Of a stretch of DNA of 11,006 nt, positions 1 through 6,706 are shown piece by piece (the stretch's first letter is position 1; each line of letters opens with the position of its first letter). A program made the position numbers and the translations under genes. The stretch lies in NCBI GenBank assembly GCA_903918595.1, contig CAIXFB010000350.1:1-11006 (forward strand). Direction: 5' to 3'. A model generated the notes under the pieces. That model had not been told where the DNA came from, made no database searches, and saw only the letters and a list, made by a program, of their open reading frames with translations. Source of the DNA: an uncultured Actinomycetes bacterium. GTDB taxonomy: Bacteria > Actinomycetota > Actinomycetes > S36-B12.

Positions 1-882
1 CGAGCGGTCACGTCCGAGGAGTTCGCGAAGGCGTGGCGGCAACTGAATGAAGTTGCTCAAAAGAGCCTCGTGGCAGTTCTCAGTGGCGAACCATCAGGAC
101 CAGTAGACATCCGAGGCGATGACCTCGTTCTCGATATCAGCGAACTAGTCACAGGAATTCAACAACGCCTTGTCGACCAGGGAATCACCGCGGCGGCAAA
201 TATCACGATCCCCGATAACAACCGCGAGATCGTCCTCTTCTCCTCACCAGCACTCGGACAGATCCGCACGATCTATGCCTTCACCAACCCGATTCTGGAG
301 TGGGCGCTTGTCATAGTTGCGGCACTGTTCCTACTCTCCTTCGCATTGGCGCGCAGGCGAGTGCGCACCATCACGGTGCTCGGTGGCTACTTGGTCGTAC
401 TGGGAATCGCACTTCAGTTTGCTCTGGCACAAGCGGCAACGTCATTCAATAATCAGCTGGAAGGCACGCTCTTCGGTGCGGCCGCTGAAGCGTTCTGGAC
501 CATTTTCGCCGCATACCTTCTCGACGGTTTGGCTTCAGCGGTGGTACTCGGAATCGTGTTGCTCGTGGCCGCTTGGTTCAGTAGCAACACAAGTACGGGT
601 CGCACAGTTCGTGGCGCAGTGCTGAACGGACTGCGCACAATCGGCGAATCGCTGCCAGAAAGTTTTGCCGGAATCGCTGGCGCCGTGACGCGCAACACCA
701 CCACGGTGCTGTGGGTCATTGCGGTGCTGTGGGTGTTCTTGGTGTTCCAGGGTCAAGCGTTCAACCTCGACACTGGTTTCTGGGTCACCCTGCTCGCATT
801 GGGATTCCTTACCGTCTTAGGAATCCTGCGCGGCGTGCGCACTCCCGCGCCTGCCACCCCTGCGTCAGGTCTCGAAGCCTGA
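1..882 (+). CDS. Polytopic membrane protein, 5'-truncated by the window edge
   Basis: The reading frame is open from base 1 to the TGA at 880-882, giving 293 visible residues with the N-terminus missing. A GTG at base 70 could be read as a start, but coding continues in frame to the left edge, where the peptide FAKAWRQLNEVAQKSLVAVL looks like part of a folded domain. I therefore treat the gene as partial. The first ~97 visible residues are soluble and contain an alternating hydrophobic stretch (DLVLDISELV). About five transmembrane segments follow, at visible residues ~99-118, 124-145, 166-193, 234-251 and 260-278, with a basic loop (ARRRVRT) after the first. The arrangement, an outer domain followed by a C-terminal membrane bundle, resembles actinobacterial integral membrane proteins of unknown function; I recognise no catalytic motif. 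GC is lower than in the downstream genes, and a rare TTA leucine codon lies at 817-819. It may not belong to the glycan locus. Function unknown. Confidence 0.8.
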   Translation, partial: RAVTSEEFAKAWRQLNEVAQKSLVAVLSGEPSGPVDIRGDDLVLDISELVTGIQQRLVDQGITAAANITIPDNNREIVLFSSPALGQIRTIYAFTNPILEWALVIVAALFLLSFALARRRVRTITVLGGYLVVLGIALQFALAQAATSFNNQLEGTLFGAAAEAFWTIFAAYLLDGLASAVVLGIVLLVAAWFSSNTSTGRTVRGAVLNGLRTIGESLPESFAGIAGAVTRNTTTVLWVIAVLWVFLVFQGQAFNLDTGFWVTLLALGFLTVLGILRGVRTPAPATPASGLEA

Positions 883-923
883 TCTCGTGCACCATGGCAC
901 CTCGTTTCCTTTCCCTACTTCTC

Positions 924-928
924 GGAGG
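924..928 (+). promoter_or_regulatory. Ribosome binding site deciding the start of the secreted protein
   Basis: A perfect GGAGG sits six bases before a GTG at 935. The longer reading frame could start at the GTG at 887, but that would put 16 polar and aromatic residues ahead of an otherwise standard signal peptide, and no Shine-Dalgarno is seen there. This site favours 935. Confidence 0.75.
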
Positions 929-934
929 TCATTC

Positions 935-1969
935 GTGAAGCGGATGTTCAGCACGCTCGCCATAGGACTCGCCGTCACGACCGCAGGTCTGATCGCCCCG
1001 AGCCCCACCTCCGCCGCCGAGGAAGGAGTAGCGCAGGACACGTCGCCCACCGTCGTCTCCCTGCAGCCGATGACTCATCATCGTCAATCCATCTTCGAGG
1101 TCCAGTTCGACGTTGCCCAAGCAAAGGAGCGGCGCTTCATCACCAGCACGCTCGCCGTCAAGGACACCACGGATCGACTCTTCCTCGGCCAGGAGCTCTC
1201 CTGCACGAGCCCGTCGGGTGTGGAGACAGTCGGCATCGAGACCGGCCGGAACTTCTGGAAGGGCGGACTGGGGCGCACGGTCGCCTCGTTCGTACTGCGC
1301 GTGAACGAGCCGGGCCGCTGGACCTGTGCATCTACCGTGAACATCTGCGCTCCCGGCAAGTGTGACTCGGGAACGGGCTCAGGCACGCTCACCCTCGACA
1401 CGGGTAGTGCGGTCTCGGTGATGAAGGTGAGCAAGCCACTCGATATGTGGTCCACGAGCAGCCGTCTGCTCACCAAAGACATCGCCCTGAAGCCGGGAAG
1501 ATCAGCCACGCTGAGCAAGACGGTCACCGTGGGGGCGGGATCAACGCCCACCACTGTCGCTGAGATTTCATTCAGCAACTGCATCGAACCCACCTACCCG
1601 AACGTATGCGCGTCGGTGCCCTCGCGTGACATCAACGGTTCCGCGACGGCGTCCGTCGCGATGACCGTCACGCAGGTGCCTGCCAAGGCCGGTGTGACAT
1701 GCGCCGTCGCGAAGGCGACGCGCGAGAACGGCGCCATCACCCGGACCATCAGTGCGGATCAGCATCACGCCACGTTTTCCCTGGAGATCCCCCAGATCAC
1801 ACTGAGCACCTCACCCGGCTGCTCGAACAAGTTGACCATCGCGACCACGATCACTTCCCGCAAAGGAAACGGCATCGCAGTGGAGAGCGGGTCGCGTAAC
1901 AAGCCGATGTCACTGATCAGCGTGGGTGCGATCGACAGCACCTATCAAGTCGTTCCCGTGCTGTCCTGA
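935..1969 (+). CDS. Secreted eight-cysteine beta-rich protein, function unknown
   Basis: 344 residues from the GTG at 935, chosen for its GGAGG site and because it gives a clean Sec signal peptide: MKR, a hydrophobic core of about residues 8-21, and a likely signal peptidase I site after TSA (residue 27). There is no lipobox and no C-terminal anchor, so the mature protein (~317 aa) is probably released or held at the wall non-covalently. It is rich in Thr, Ser and Val, suggesting beta-sandwich folds. It has eight cysteines, at residues 90, 131, 138, 143, 216, 225, 256 and 296. The even number and spacing suggest disulfides in two halves (about 35-165 and 165-344). I cannot assign a family with a known activity. 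It is the first gene of a likely operon: its stop lies 11 bases before the first sulfotransferase start, whose GAGGT ribosome site overlaps this stop. It could be a glycan-binding or wall protein, or an acceptor of the modification made downstream; this is inference. Confidence 0.82.
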   Translation: MKRMFSTLAIGLAVTTAGLIAPSPTSAAEEGVAQDTSPTVVSLQPMTHHRQSIFEVQFDVAQAKERRFITSTLAVKDTTDRLFLGQELSCTSPSGVETVGIETGRNFWKGGLGRTVASFVLRVNEPGRWTCASTVNICAPGKCDSGTGSGTLTLDTGSAVSVMKVSKPLDMWSTSSRLLTKDIALKPGRSATLSKTVTVGAGSTPTTVAEISFSNCIEPTYPNVCASVPSRDINGSATASVAMTVTQVPAKAGVTCAVAKATRENGAITRTISADQHHATFSLEIPQITLSTSPGCSNKLTIATTITSRKGNGIAVESGSRNKPMSLISVGAIDSTYQVVPVLS

Positions 1970-1980
1970 GGTTGACGTAA

Positions 1981-3147
1981 ATGGCGCACTCGATCGTGCT
2001 CCATATCGGTCCACGGAAGACAGGGAGCACATTCCTGCAGCGGGCTCTCGTCGCCACGTCTTCTTCAATCGCCGAGGCCGGCATCCTCTACCCCACCGCG
2101 CTGATGGGAGTCGATCGACACAATCATGTTTCGGCCACCTATGCCATACCCGGCATGCGGGACGGCAAGTCCGAGGATCAGTGGGCCGACGTCGACGAGA
2201 CCATCGTCACCGACCTTGCTCGGCAGGTCAGCACCTGGCAGGGGGACGTGATCCTCTCGTCCGAAGCGCTCGGCGGCCTGACCGCGCAGGACGCGCAGCG
2301 CTTCTTGGACCGATTGCCCGATGTCCCGATCAGGGTGGTCGCCACCGTCCGAGCCCTTCCAGACGTCGTGCTGTCCTCTTGGGCCCAGCATGTGCGCAAT
2401 CTGCACCGCGAGTCGCTTCAGACGTATGTCGAACGTCGTATCCGGGAGCGCCCCGACATCCCGGCCGAAGAGCGGTGGGCGCGATGGAATGCGGACACGC
2501 ACGCGACCTTCTGGCGCAGCTACGACTACCCGGGTCTGCTCAGTCGGTGGCAGGGACTGGGACTGCCCATTACCGCGGTCATCGTGCCACCCTCGCATGC
2601 GCCGATGAGTGAGCTGTGGTCCCGTTTCCGAACCGCCGCGAAACTCGATGGCCTCCCCAGTGAATGTCCGACGGTGGACGAAGTTGGCGCCAACACCTCC
2701 TTGCGAATGGAGGAGCTCGAGGTGGTCCGCCGCGCAGCGCAGCACGGTCTGGAGCAGGGCCGGACGCTCGCGCAGATGAGATCTCTACGCGGTCACCGGT
2801 GGATGCCCGACCCCGCAGCGCGACCCTCCGGGGGCACCAGGCCAGGCCTGGCACCGGAGCATGCGCGGGTGTTCGAAACGTGGGCGCAGGTCGACGCCGA
2901 CGCACTGTTGGCAGGTGGTTCTGACATCGTCGGCGATCACCGCGACCTGCTGACTCCCGCTCGCCAGGCAGAGCAGCCCGAGCCGTACACGTATGCCGCC
3001 TTCGCCGGTTACCTTGTGGCCGATCGTGTGCTTGCGGTTTACCAGCGACAGACATCGCATCGGTCGCGCCTCGGGCAGCTCGTGCGACGCATCCGGCAGC
3101 GAGGTGCGCGCTACTCGCGCGCGGTAATGCGGCGGGTGACCCGATGA
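1981..3147 (+). CDS. Sulfotransferase-superfamily protein, first tandem copy
   Basis: 388 residues from an ATG preceded by GAGGT at 1968-1972. The N-terminus is a beta strand followed by the P-loop GPRKTGST (residues 10-17) in the context LHIGPRKTGSTFLQ. This matches the 5'-phosphosulfate-binding loop of PAPS-dependent sulfotransferases, commonly HxGxxKTGTT in bacterial members. A second conserved block, ILSSEALGGL (91-100), is followed by a strand and helix, VVATVRALPDVVLSSWAQ (119-136). There R124 and S132/S133 sit where the 3'-phosphate-binding Arg and Ser are expected. The C-terminal ~60 residues are basic (HRSRLGQLVRRIRQRGARYS) and could contact membrane or a lipid-linked substrate. There is no signal peptide, so it is cytosolic. 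The predicted role is transfer of sulfate from PAPS to a hydroxyl, probably on a glycan given the neighbours; the acceptor cannot be read from sequence. It is clearly paralogous to the next gene, which starts within its stop (ATGA). Members of this superfamily can be divergent, so the activity is not certain. Confidence 0.8.
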   Translation: MAHSIVLHIGPRKTGSTFLQRALVATSSSIAEAGILYPTALMGVDRHNHVSATYAIPGMRDGKSEDQWADVDETIVTDLARQVSTWQGDVILSSEALGGLTAQDAQRFLDRLPDVPIRVVATVRALPDVVLSSWAQHVRNLHRESLQTYVERRIRERPDIPAEERWARWNADTHATFWRSYDYPGLLSRWQGLGLPITAVIVPPSHAPMSELWSRFRTAAKLDGLPSECPTVDEVGANTSLRMEELEVVRRAAQHGLEQGRTLAQMRSLRGHRWMPDPAARPSGGTRPGLAPEHARVFETWAQVDADALLAGGSDIVGDHRDLLTPARQAEQPEPYTYAAFAGYLVADRVLAVYQRQTSHRSRLGQLVRRIRQRGARYSRAVMRRVTR

Positions 3148-4196
3148 CCCATCGACTGCATCTGCATATCGGCCCGCGCAAGTCGGGCACGACGTACCTG
3201 CAGCACGGACTGGTGGCCAGCGCAGCGTTGTTGACGCCCGCAGACCTGACCTATCCACAGCGGGACGTCACCGGCGACCTCGGCCTCAACCATGAGACTG
3301 CGCTGTTGGATGCCGCCACACTTCAACCGAGCTATCGGGCGGCTGCACTGCGCCGGGCGCTGCGCCGCGCTGACACCGATGTGGTGTTGTCCGGTGAGGC
3401 GGTCGCCAGTCTCACTCCGTTGGCCGCCGTGCGCTTGCTGTCCTACCTCGACGTCGCAGAGGTCCACGTTGTGATCACCGCCCGGGTGATGAGCCGCGTC
3501 CTTCCATCGACCTGGCAGCAGAGCGTGCGCAACGGTCGTGCTGCATCCTTCGCCACCTTTCTCCAGGGCGTCATCCACAAGGACGAGGAGCGACAGGCGG
3601 CACCGGACTCGTGGCAGGATGATCCCGCTCAGGACTTCTGGCGGTCACAGGCGATCGCCGACTTGGCCGAGCGCTGGCTCGGGTGCGCGAACCGAGTGTC
3701 GGTCGTGACCGTTCCTGCGAGGACGGCAGATCCCACCGTTCTGTGGCAGCGTTTCCTGGGATCCCTCGGCGTCGACCTCGCACGTCATCCGGAACTGGGT
3801 GCGGTCGCGCCCATCCCGCGGCACGAGGGGGTCACCGCTGGTGAGGCGCTGCTCCTTCGCGAGGTCATGCAGCAGTTGACCCAGGCCGGTCTCGACGTCG
3901 ACGATCGCGGGCGATGGGCACGTAGACTCGTGAGTGAAGTGTTCCAAAATCGCCCGGACCGTGGCTCCCGTCTCACCATGCCTGAAGACATGTGGCGTCT
4001 CGCGGAGGTGTGGGCCCAGCGAGACGTCTCCCTCCTCACCGCGATGGTGGCCGAGGGGCGCGTGACGCTGATCGGGGATGTCGAAGACCTTCGCGTCGAT
4101 CCCAGTCCTCCCGCACCTGCCAACGCCAAGGAGCTCTCGCGCGAGATCGCAGATCTGGGAGGCCGGTGCGTGGCATACCTCGAGGCCGCACGGTGA
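3144..4196 (+). CDS. Sulfotransferase-superfamily protein, second tandem copy
   Basis: 350 residues. The ATG overlaps the preceding stop in ATGA, implying translational coupling. The P-loop is GPRKSGTT (residues 10-17), in almost the same context as the upstream gene (HIGPRKSGTTYLQ). Paired conserved blocks show the two genes are paralogs: LSGEAVASLT (82-91) against LSSEALGGLT, FWRSQAIADLAERW against FWRSYDYPGLLSRW, VTVPARTADPTVLWQRF against VIVPPSHAPMSELWSRF, and a C-terminal EVWAQRDVSLL against ETWAQVDADALL. The presumed 3'-phosphate site is VVITARVMSRVLPSTWQQ (109-126), with R114 and S122. It lacks the basic C-terminal tail of the first copy. It is cytosolic and probably PAPS-dependent, with a different acceptor or regiospecificity from its twin. 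That a duplication was followed by divergence is inferred from low but patterned identity. The next gene starts inside its stop codon. Confidence 0.8.
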   Translation: MTHRLHLHIGPRKSGTTYLQHGLVASAALLTPADLTYPQRDVTGDLGLNHETALLDAATLQPSYRAAALRRALRRADTDVVLSGEAVASLTPLAAVRLLSYLDVAEVHVVITARVMSRVLPSTWQQSVRNGRAASFATFLQGVIHKDEERQAAPDSWQDDPAQDFWRSQAIADLAERWLGCANRVSVVTVPARTADPTVLWQRFLGSLGVDLARHPELGAVAPIPRHEGVTAGEALLLREVMQQLTQAGLDVDDRGRWARRLVSEVFQNRPDRGSRLTMPEDMWRLAEVWAQRDVSLLTAMVAEGRVTLIGDVEDLRVDPSPPAPANAKELSREIADLGGRCVAYLEAAR

Positions 4197-4894
4197 TCGT
4201 CATCGTCTGCGGTCAGCATCGCTCCGGTTCCACTCTCGCATGGCAAGCTGCCTTTGAACTGCTCCGCTCCCGGCACTCGGTGTCGGCTCCCATGGGCGCA
4301 TCGTCGCGGCAATTGTGGTTGCATGCCCTGCGGCCGCGGCACGTGCGCATGATGAAGGTGCACTTCTCGCCGTCGCTGCGCAGCAAGGTGTTTCCAACGT
4401 GGGGGGCGCGCTACATCTACACCTACCGCGATCCGCGAGACGTGGTGGCGTCACTGATTCGCAAGGGTCGATACCCGATCGACCACGAGCGTCGCGGACC
4501 CACGGGAGTGAGCGCCATCGTGCAGCGCGAGCTGCGAGGCGACAAGTTCTGGACGCGCAGAGAGCACGTATGGATAGGCAGATACGAGACGATCTCTCAA
4601 GATATGCCGGGCATGGTGCGCTCGCTTGCCGACTTCCTTGACATCACGGTCACCGACGAGGAGGTCGAACGGATCACCGCATTCGTGGCACCCGAGCGCC
4701 AGCGCGAACGCGTCCGGGACGTTGCATCATCTGGGATAGATCCGGGCCTGCGCATCACGTCGCATCACATCACCGACGGACGAGAAGGAGCATGGCGCAC
4801 GACACTCACTCCGGAGGAGGTCGCTGCCATCGAAGCTATCGCCGGTGACTGGATGGACTCCCATGGCTACCTGCGCGAGCTACCGCCTCGATAG
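4193..4894 (+). CDS. Sulfotransferase, small canonical type
   Basis: 233 residues from a GTG that overlaps the previous stop as GTGA, with GAGG at 4182-4185 seven bases upstream. An in-frame ATG at 3992 exists, but it would add 67 Arg-rich residues that are only the out-of-frame reading of the upstream gene. The start chosen puts the P-loop strand at the N-terminus: MIVIVCGQHRSGSTL, with the 5'-phosphosulfate loop GQHRSGST at 7-14. Other sulfotransferase signatures are MKVH (54-57), the 3'-phosphate-binding segment YTYRDPRDVVASLIRK (76-91), RYETISQDMPGMVRSLADFL (130-149), and the C-terminal GREGAWRTTLTPEEV (196-210), which resembles the Gx(W)R...L loop that closes over PAPS. It is shorter than many family members (~250-300 aa) but keeps both nucleotide-binding ends. 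It is the most convincing true sulfotransferase of the three. The acceptor is unknown, likely a glycan or glycolipid. Its last 59 bases overlap the convergent glycosyltransferase gene. Confidence 0.88.
   Translation: MIVIVCGQHRSGSTLAWQAAFELLRSRHSVSAPMGASSRQLWLHALRPRHVRMMKVHFSPSLRSKVFPTWGARYIYTYRDPRDVVASLIRKGRYPIDHERRGPTGVSAIVQRELRGDKFWTRREHVWIGRYETISQDMPGMVRSLADFLDITVTDEEVERITAFVAPERQRERVRDVASSGIDPGLRITSHHITDGREGAWRTTLTPEEVAAIEAIAGDWMDSHGYLRELPPR
4836..4894. other. Tail-to-tail coding overlap between two operons (59 bp)
   Basis: The sulfotransferase stop on the plus strand (TAG, 4892-4894) lies beyond the stop of the minus-strand glycosyltransferase (TAG, read on the complement of 4836-4838). 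Both genes code through this stretch in opposite directions. I see no GC-rich hairpin followed by a T run on either strand, so there is no intrinsic terminator between the two convergent operons. Read-through would make antisense RNA to the other operon. Confidence 0.85.
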
Positions 4895-5957
4895 CCGCGA
4901 CGAACGTTGGGGAGTCATGCTCCCAGTTGTGCTCCGCTCGGACCGCCGCGATTCCATTGCGCCCCATCGCAATGCGCAGGTCATCATCCTCATGCAGAGC
5001 GAGCACCGCAGCGGCAGTGGACGCCGGATCGCAGAACGGCACGAGGATTCCCGCCTGATGCGCATCAAGCAGTTCCACCACGAGGGGCAGCCGGGTCGCG
5101 ACCACGGGCACCCCGTGAGCGAGGTACTCGAACACCTTCGTGGGATGGGAGTGCCGGTAGTTCCGCTCATCGTGCAGCAGTGAGAGACCGCAGGTTGCGC
5201 CGCGCACCCGATCGAGCATGTCGGCGTGGGCGAGGCGCCCGTGCCAGCGGATGTCGCCGGCGAGGTCTGCGCTCGACAACTGCTCACGCACCTCGGGCGC
5301 CGCCGGCCCGATCACGTCCAGGACGATCCCGTGCGGACGCAGCAGGCGACCGACCTCGATGAGATCCAGCGCCCCGCGCGCGCGAGTCAGCGTGCTGACG
5401 CACACGGCACGACCTCGTCCGGGGGGAGGTGCACCGTGATCGATCAACGTCGAGTTGGGCACCACCGGATGCGGCCGGCGAAAACGAGAGGTGTAGCCCG
5501 TCTCCGCCAGCAACAGGTCGTGGCGGCTCTCCGCCCACCGCTCCATCAGCCGGACACCCGATGCCACCGCACGGTCCAGTCCCGCGGGGATCCAGTCCTT
5601 GTAGCCGACGGCCGCTGCCGTGTCTTCGTGCACGTCCCAGACAACAGCCGTGTGGTGCACTCCGGTCATTGCCACGACGAGCTCGGGGTCGTGCAGGATG
5701 AAGATGTCGTTCCGATCGGTGAGTTCACGGAACACACGGCGTGCCGCCCGCATGGCCGCGAGTCGACGTCGCCCCGCAGATCGCGGTAGGTCGATGCCGC
5801 GCACACCGGGCGGAATGTCAACGTCGAAGGCGGAGAACGGTGCCGCATAGGTGACGTCGTGCCCCGCATCGATCAGCGCTGAGATCTGCCGTACCAAGAT
5901 GCGGGTGTCGAGCGGATGGTGCACCACGGTCATGACGGCGATTCGCAGGCGCGTCAT
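4836..5957 (-). CDS. Glycosyltransferase family 4 (GT-B), last gene of the minus operon
   Basis: 373 residues. The ATG at 5957 was chosen because it overlaps the stop of the upstream ATPase gene as ATGA, with AGGGGAA 9 bases before it (plus-strand 5967-5973). Longer in-frame extensions are the out-of-frame reading of that gene. The N-terminal Rossmann half opens with MTRLRIAVMTVVHHPLDTRI, typical of GT4 enzymes with an HPxDxRI-like motif. It continues with FILHDPELV (87-95) and VVWDVHED (105-112), where the acceptor site lies in relatives. The C-terminal half has the donor-binding block HPTKVFEYLAHGVPVVAT (271-288). There is no signal peptide or membrane segment, so it is probably cytosolic or peripheral. 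The predicted role is adding one sugar from a nucleotide donor to a lipid-linked glycan; neither sugar nor linkage can be read. Position after the exporter pair fits assembly of the exported chain. The C-terminal ~20 residues (GSHGSPSSHRR end) are polar and coded in the overlap with the convergent gene. Confidence 0.87.
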   Translation of the reverse strand: MTRLRIAVMTVVHHPLDTRILVRQISALIDAGHDVTYAAPFSAFDVDIPPGVRGIDLPRSAGRRRLAAMRAARRVFRELTDRNDIFILHDPELVVAMTGVHHTAVVWDVHEDTAAAVGYKDWIPAGLDRAVASGVRLMERWAESRHDLLLAETGYTSRFRRPHPVVPNSTLIDHGAPPPGRGRAVCVSTLTRARGALDLIEVGRLLRPHGIVLDVIGPAAPEVREQLSSADLAGDIRWHGRLAHADMLDRVRGATCGLSLLHDERNYRHSHPTKVFEYLAHGVPVVATRLPLVVELLDAHQAGILVPFCDPASTAAAVLALHEDDDLRIAMGRNGIAAVRAEHNWEHDSPTFVAAIEAVARAGSHGSPSSHRR

Positions 5958-6706
5958 GGTCGGGAGTTCCCCTGCTTGTGCCTTCGCCGCTTGTTCTCCA
6001 CCACGTACTGATCGATGGTCTCCTCCGGCGGACCATCCGCGCGCACTGCGCCCTTCTCGATCCAGACCACTCGTGAACACGAGGCCCTGATCGACGACAT
6101 CGAGTGACTGACAAGGATCACCGCCTCCGCTCGCGCACGCAGCTCCTGCATGCGCGCGATGCTGCTCTCCTTGAACTCCATGTCTCCCGTGGCTAGTGCC
6201 TCATCGAGCAGCAGGATGTCGTGCTCGACCGAGGACGCGATTGCGAACTTCAACCGGGCGGTCATACCCGAGGAGTAGGTCGACATAGGCCGGTCGATGC
6301 TGTCGGCCAGGCCGGAGAAGGCGATGATGTCCTGCGTGCGCTCGGCAACGTCGGAGCGCGCGATCCCGAGCGCCAGGCAGCCAAGTTCGATGTTTTCGCG
6401 CCCCGACAGTTTCGGCACGAGAGTCTTGCCCACACCGAGGAGCACAGGGGTCGACGAGGCATAGACCGCGCCACGGTCCGTGGGCAGTAGTCCGGCCATG
6501 GCGCGCAGCAGGGTCGACTTGCCGGCGCCGTTGCGTCCGATGACACCCACGCTCTCGCCCGCGCGGACCTCCAGGCTGATCCCCCGCACAGCTTCGACCC
6601 GGATCGGTCGCCGTGGTGCGAGGCGTCCGTGCGAGAGGACGCGATAGGACACATGCACATCATCGAGCAGCAGTCGCAGTGAGGTGGGGGCGTCAGTCGC
6701 GTCCAT
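5954..6706 (-). CDS. wzt: Polysaccharide ABC exporter ATPase (Wzt/TagH type, no carbohydrate-binding domain)
   Basis: 250 residues from the ATG at 6706, preceded by a strong purine run GGGGAGGGG (plus-strand 6711-6719). An earlier ATG at 6739 would overlap the permease more and has no comparable site. The nucleotide-binding domain is complete: Walker A GRNGAGKST (57-65), the polysaccharide-exporter segment PKLSGRENIEL (98-108), a signature loop YSSGM (144-148) instead of LSGGQ as usual in this branch, Walker B ILLLDE (164-169) and the switch histidine in VSHS (199-202). The region before Walker A carries the long insert (YRVLSHGRLAPRRPIRVEAVRGIS) common in the Wzt/TagH/KpsT group. The chain ends at residue 250 with a basic tail, so the C-terminal glycan-recognition domain of O9a-type Wzt is absent. 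It would drive export of a lipid-linked polymer through the adjacent permease, which it overlaps by 14 bases. The symbol denotes the functional class. Confidence 0.9.
   Translation of the reverse strand: MDATDAPTSLRLLLDDVHVSYRVLSHGRLAPRRPIRVEAVRGISLEVRAGESVGVIGRNGAGKSTLLRAMAGLLPTDRGAVYASSTPVLLGVGKTLVPKLSGRENIELGCLALGIARSDVAERTQDIIAFSGLADSIDRPMSTYSSGMTARLKFAIASSVEHDILLLDEALATGDMEFKESSIARMQELRARAEAVILVSHSMSSIRASCSRVVWIEKGAVRADGPPEETIDQYVVENKRRRHKQGNSRP

Noticed and set aside
887..900. GTGC...GCAC hairpin followed by a pyrimidine-rich stretch as a terminator after the membrane protein gene
   Set aside because: The stem is only four base pairs with a six-base loop, and no run of T follows; too weak to call.
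2065..2745. Long minus-strand open frame (226 codons) inside the first sulfotransferase gene
   Set aside because: It lies antisense to a gene with clear family motifs, its protein is low-complexity and unrecognisable, and long antisense frames are expected in high-GC DNA.
3992..4192. N-terminal extension of the third sulfotransferase reading frame back to an ATG at 3992
   Set aside because: The extra 67 residues are Arg/Gly-rich and are just another frame of the upstream sulfotransferase; the GTGA overlap at 4193 with GAGG upstream and the P-loop at the N-terminus fit better.
5958..6080. N-terminal extension of the minus-strand glycosyltransferase to 6080
   Set aside because: The added 41 residues are the out-of-frame reading of the ATPase gene; ATGA coupling at 5954-5957 and the canonical MTRLRIAVMT start favour 5957.
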